A stretch of DNA of 64,000 nt. Origin: Meira nashicola. Lineage: Eukaryota; Basidiomycota; Exobasidiomycetes; Exobasidiales; Brachybasidiaceae. This document shows, in pieces, positions 62,431 to 64,000 of the stretch. The stretch is from positions 1,819,178 through 1,883,177 of the forward strand of contig BCJU01000001.1 in NCBI GenBank assembly GCA_001600355.1. Direction: 5' to 3'. Under the pieces are notes generated by a model that worked only from the letters and a program-made list of their open reading frames with translations, was not told the DNA's origin and did no database searches. Position 1 is the stretch's first letter. The number at the start of each line of letters is the position of its first letter. The position numbers and the translations under genes are program-made.

Positions 62431-64000
62431 ATGTCCAATAAGTCTAGGCACAGGAATGAGGCTAGCAAGAGAGTAAGAAGTCATTCCTCCAACTCTTCTT
62501 CGCAGCAAAATGCAATTAACAATCCTTCTTCTGCTTCATCCTTTTCGAAAATGCATTTGAGTGCTCTTTTTCAAAGAAGATTAGGTCGTCAAAATGGAAA
62601 AGAAGTGGAGCAAAATCAAAGACCGAATAGCAAACCTTCAGATCAACAAGATGGTATCTTTAAGAGTACTCACCATTTAAATGCTCCCGATCCAACTTTT
62701 TATTCTCACGAAGCAATCTCTCCTTCACCGATGAAGACGGGAGAGATGTCATCCGGATCACCGCATTCGTATACGATCCCACGAAATGCGCATACATGGT
62801 CTCATTTACCACCGCCTTCTTCTTCTTCACCTTGGCGAAGAAGGAATTCGAATGCATCTAATGGATCTTATTCTAGAATGAGAAGGATGTCTACCAGTCT
62901 TGCATCTTTATTCTCGCCAAGGAATGGAATAGATTCAGAAGAACCAGAATTAGACCCTCTTTTGACAGAAGTTTTTGAGAATCCACAAGATGTTGCTGCA
63001 TTTAGGGAAGCATTACGTGATGATGCAGGTAAACAAGAACATGCAGTTTCCAGCTCTTTTTGGCCACATGCTAGCTCGCTTGGTAAATTGGGCTTAAAAG
63101 GTGATTCTAAAAAGAGCGAAGAACGTTCTGAACTTCAACCAGACCAACAGTTCGAGGAAGGATTGCCGGCAGAAGGAGATGAAAAGTCTTCCGCACCATC
63201 CGAACGTTCAACAAAGACAAAGGTAAACAATCCACGAAAAGTAGGAAGGATAGCAGCAGCAAGTGATTTTGCTCCAGTGTATGAGCGAACGTCAAAGTCA
63301 ACCTCCAAATTAGATGGAACGGGAAGGGAAGGGTTGGTTTATAATCTATTTCGATTTCCGCTATTGTTATGTATATGGCTAATTATTGCACTCGAATTTG
63401 CAGCATACGTCCTTATTCGTCAATTGGTCAACCTGACTGAATATTTCATCGCTTGGCGTGGTCATAAAGGAACTTTGCGAGCGCAATTGCGTAAAGCAGA
63501 AACGGCAGATGAATGGCGAGAGATCGCGTTGGAATTGGATTCTTATTTGGGATACGAAGCATGGAAATGCGAAGATACATCAGGCTTATACGATTGGATT
63601 CTGATTAAAAAAGTTTTAAACAGTTTACAAGCAATGAGAGAGAAAGATGATGCAGAAGGAGTGATGAACGTTTTAGAACTTTGTTTACGAAACAATTTTG
63701 CTGGAACTGAAAATTTTCGATTATATAGCGAAACGTTTTTTGGTACAAAGTATTTGATTGAAAATTATTTAAGCGAAGTGGAAGAATGTTTGGCCTATGT
63801 TGCATCTACGGAAAAGATTTCACCTCAACTCAAAAGATCATTTTATAGAGGAGCTCAAAAGAATATGGGCAGAAGTGCTCTTTGTTTGAGCGGAGGAGGA
63901 TCATTTGGTTATTATCATATCGGTGTCGTTCGTGCACTTTTAGATGCAAACCTTTTACCTGCAATCATTACTGGAACTTCGGCTGGTGGATTGATTGCAG
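62431..64000 (+). CDS. Patatin-like lipase/phospholipase with DUF3336 (Tgl-type), 3' truncated by window edge
   Basis: Starts at 62431 (MSNKSRHRNEA) and stays open for 523 codons to the end of the window. The first 300 residues are Ser-rich and disordered. A hydrophobic stretch at about 305-330 (FRFPLLLCIWLIIALEFAAY) is a likely membrane segment. DUF3336 follows (about 350-460: TADEWREIALELDSYLGYEAW, then RNNFAGTENFRLYSE). The patatin domain begins with the oxyanion motif GGGSFGYYHIG (488-498) and the nucleophile elbow GTSAGG (515-520, S517). The catalytic Asp lies beyond the window. The family includes yeast Tgl3/4/5 triacylglycerol lipases at lipid droplets. This membrane-segment type is annotated in fungi as patatin-like phospholipase domain protein. 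Confidence 0.92.
   Translation, partial: MSNKSRHRNEASKRVRSHSSNSSSQQNAINNPSSASSFSKMHLSALFQRRLGRQNGKEVEQNQRPNSKPSDQQDGIFKSTHHLNAPDPTFYSHEAISPSPMKTGEMSSGSPHSYTIPRNAHTWSHLPPPSSSSPWRRRNSNASNGSYSRMRRMSTSLASLFSPRNGIDSEEPELDPLLTEVFENPQDVAAFREALRDDAGKQEHAVSSSFWPHASSLGKLGLKGDSKKSEERSELQPDQQFEEGLPAEGDEKSSAPSERSTKTKVNNPRKVGRIAAASDFAPVYERTSKSTSKLDGTGREGLVYNLFRFPLLLCIWLIIALEFAAYVLIRQLVNLTEYFIAWRGHKGTLRAQLRKAETADEWREIALELDSYLGYEAWKCEDTSGLYDWILIKKVLNSLQAMREKDDAEGVMNVLELCLRNNFAGTENFRLYSETFFGTKYLIENYLSEVEECLAYVASTEKISPQLKRSFYRGAQKNMGRSALCLSGGGSFGYYHIGVVRALLDANLLPAIITGTSAGGLIA

Noticed and set aside
1..64000. Transposons, CRISPR arrays or secondary-metabolite clusters
   Set aside because: No transposase, reverse transcriptase, long terminal repeats, regularly spaced repeats or biosynthetic core enzymes were seen.

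Overview
This is a nuclear segment of a fungal genome, most likely a basidiomycete and probably Ustilaginomycotina or a relative. The reasons are few and short introns (about 44-81 nt, with two or three longer ones), pyrimidine-rich leaders, very long serine-, proline- and glutamine-rich disordered regions around conserved cores, and a secreted protein resembling the basidiomycete macrophage-activating-glycoprotein-like family. Coding DNA is moderately AT-rich. No bacterial operons, insertion sequences, CRISPR arrays, rRNA genes or convincing tRNA genes were seen. The lineage is inferred from architecture, not from a database search.

Layout. A 3' gene end (3-251) is followed by about 3.7 kb without a recognisable gene. 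Next come a Crz1-like C2H2 transcription factor (3999-6449), a disordered protein with a SUMO-interaction-like motif (7146-9062), a DUF4246 protein (9515-12034), and tail-to-tail with it a PPZ-type phosphatase (12399-13955, minus). A membrane-anchored UbiG/COQ3-like methyltransferase (15489-16535 or 16579), ESCRT-III Vps20 (minus), ribulose-phosphate 3-epimerase, TFIIB (minus), a Cdc14-like SIN protein and a GPI-type secreted glycoprotein follow.

The second half holds the Rpd3L subunit Rxt3 (starting from a 7-nt coding exon), a Gin4/Cdr2-type kinase (minus), an uncertain small spliced gene, kinetochore CENP-O/Mcm21, GPATCH1 (minus), the DASH subunit Hsk3, SmB (minus), Rim20/PalA, a zinc-ribbon protein, a divergent AGC kinase (minus), cullin-3, a 1607-residue forkhead protein, a 51-residue spliced membrane protein (minus) and the 5' part of a DUF3336/patatin lipase that runs off the window.

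How they work together. This is ordinary eukaryotic gene order with no obvious cluster. Many neighbours nevertheless belong to cell division (Cdc14/SIN, Gin4/Cdr2, CENP-O, Hsk3, forkhead) or to ion and pH signalling (Crz1-like, PPZ, Rim20, Vps20). Several small genes (Hsk3, the zinc-ribbon protein, the 51-residue protein) and several first exons (Rxt3, TFIIB, CENP-O) become visible only when short introns are removed. I found no clear undescribed system. The best leads are the divergent AGC kinase, the extended epimerase, the bacterial-looking methyltransferase and the unassigned small spliced genes.
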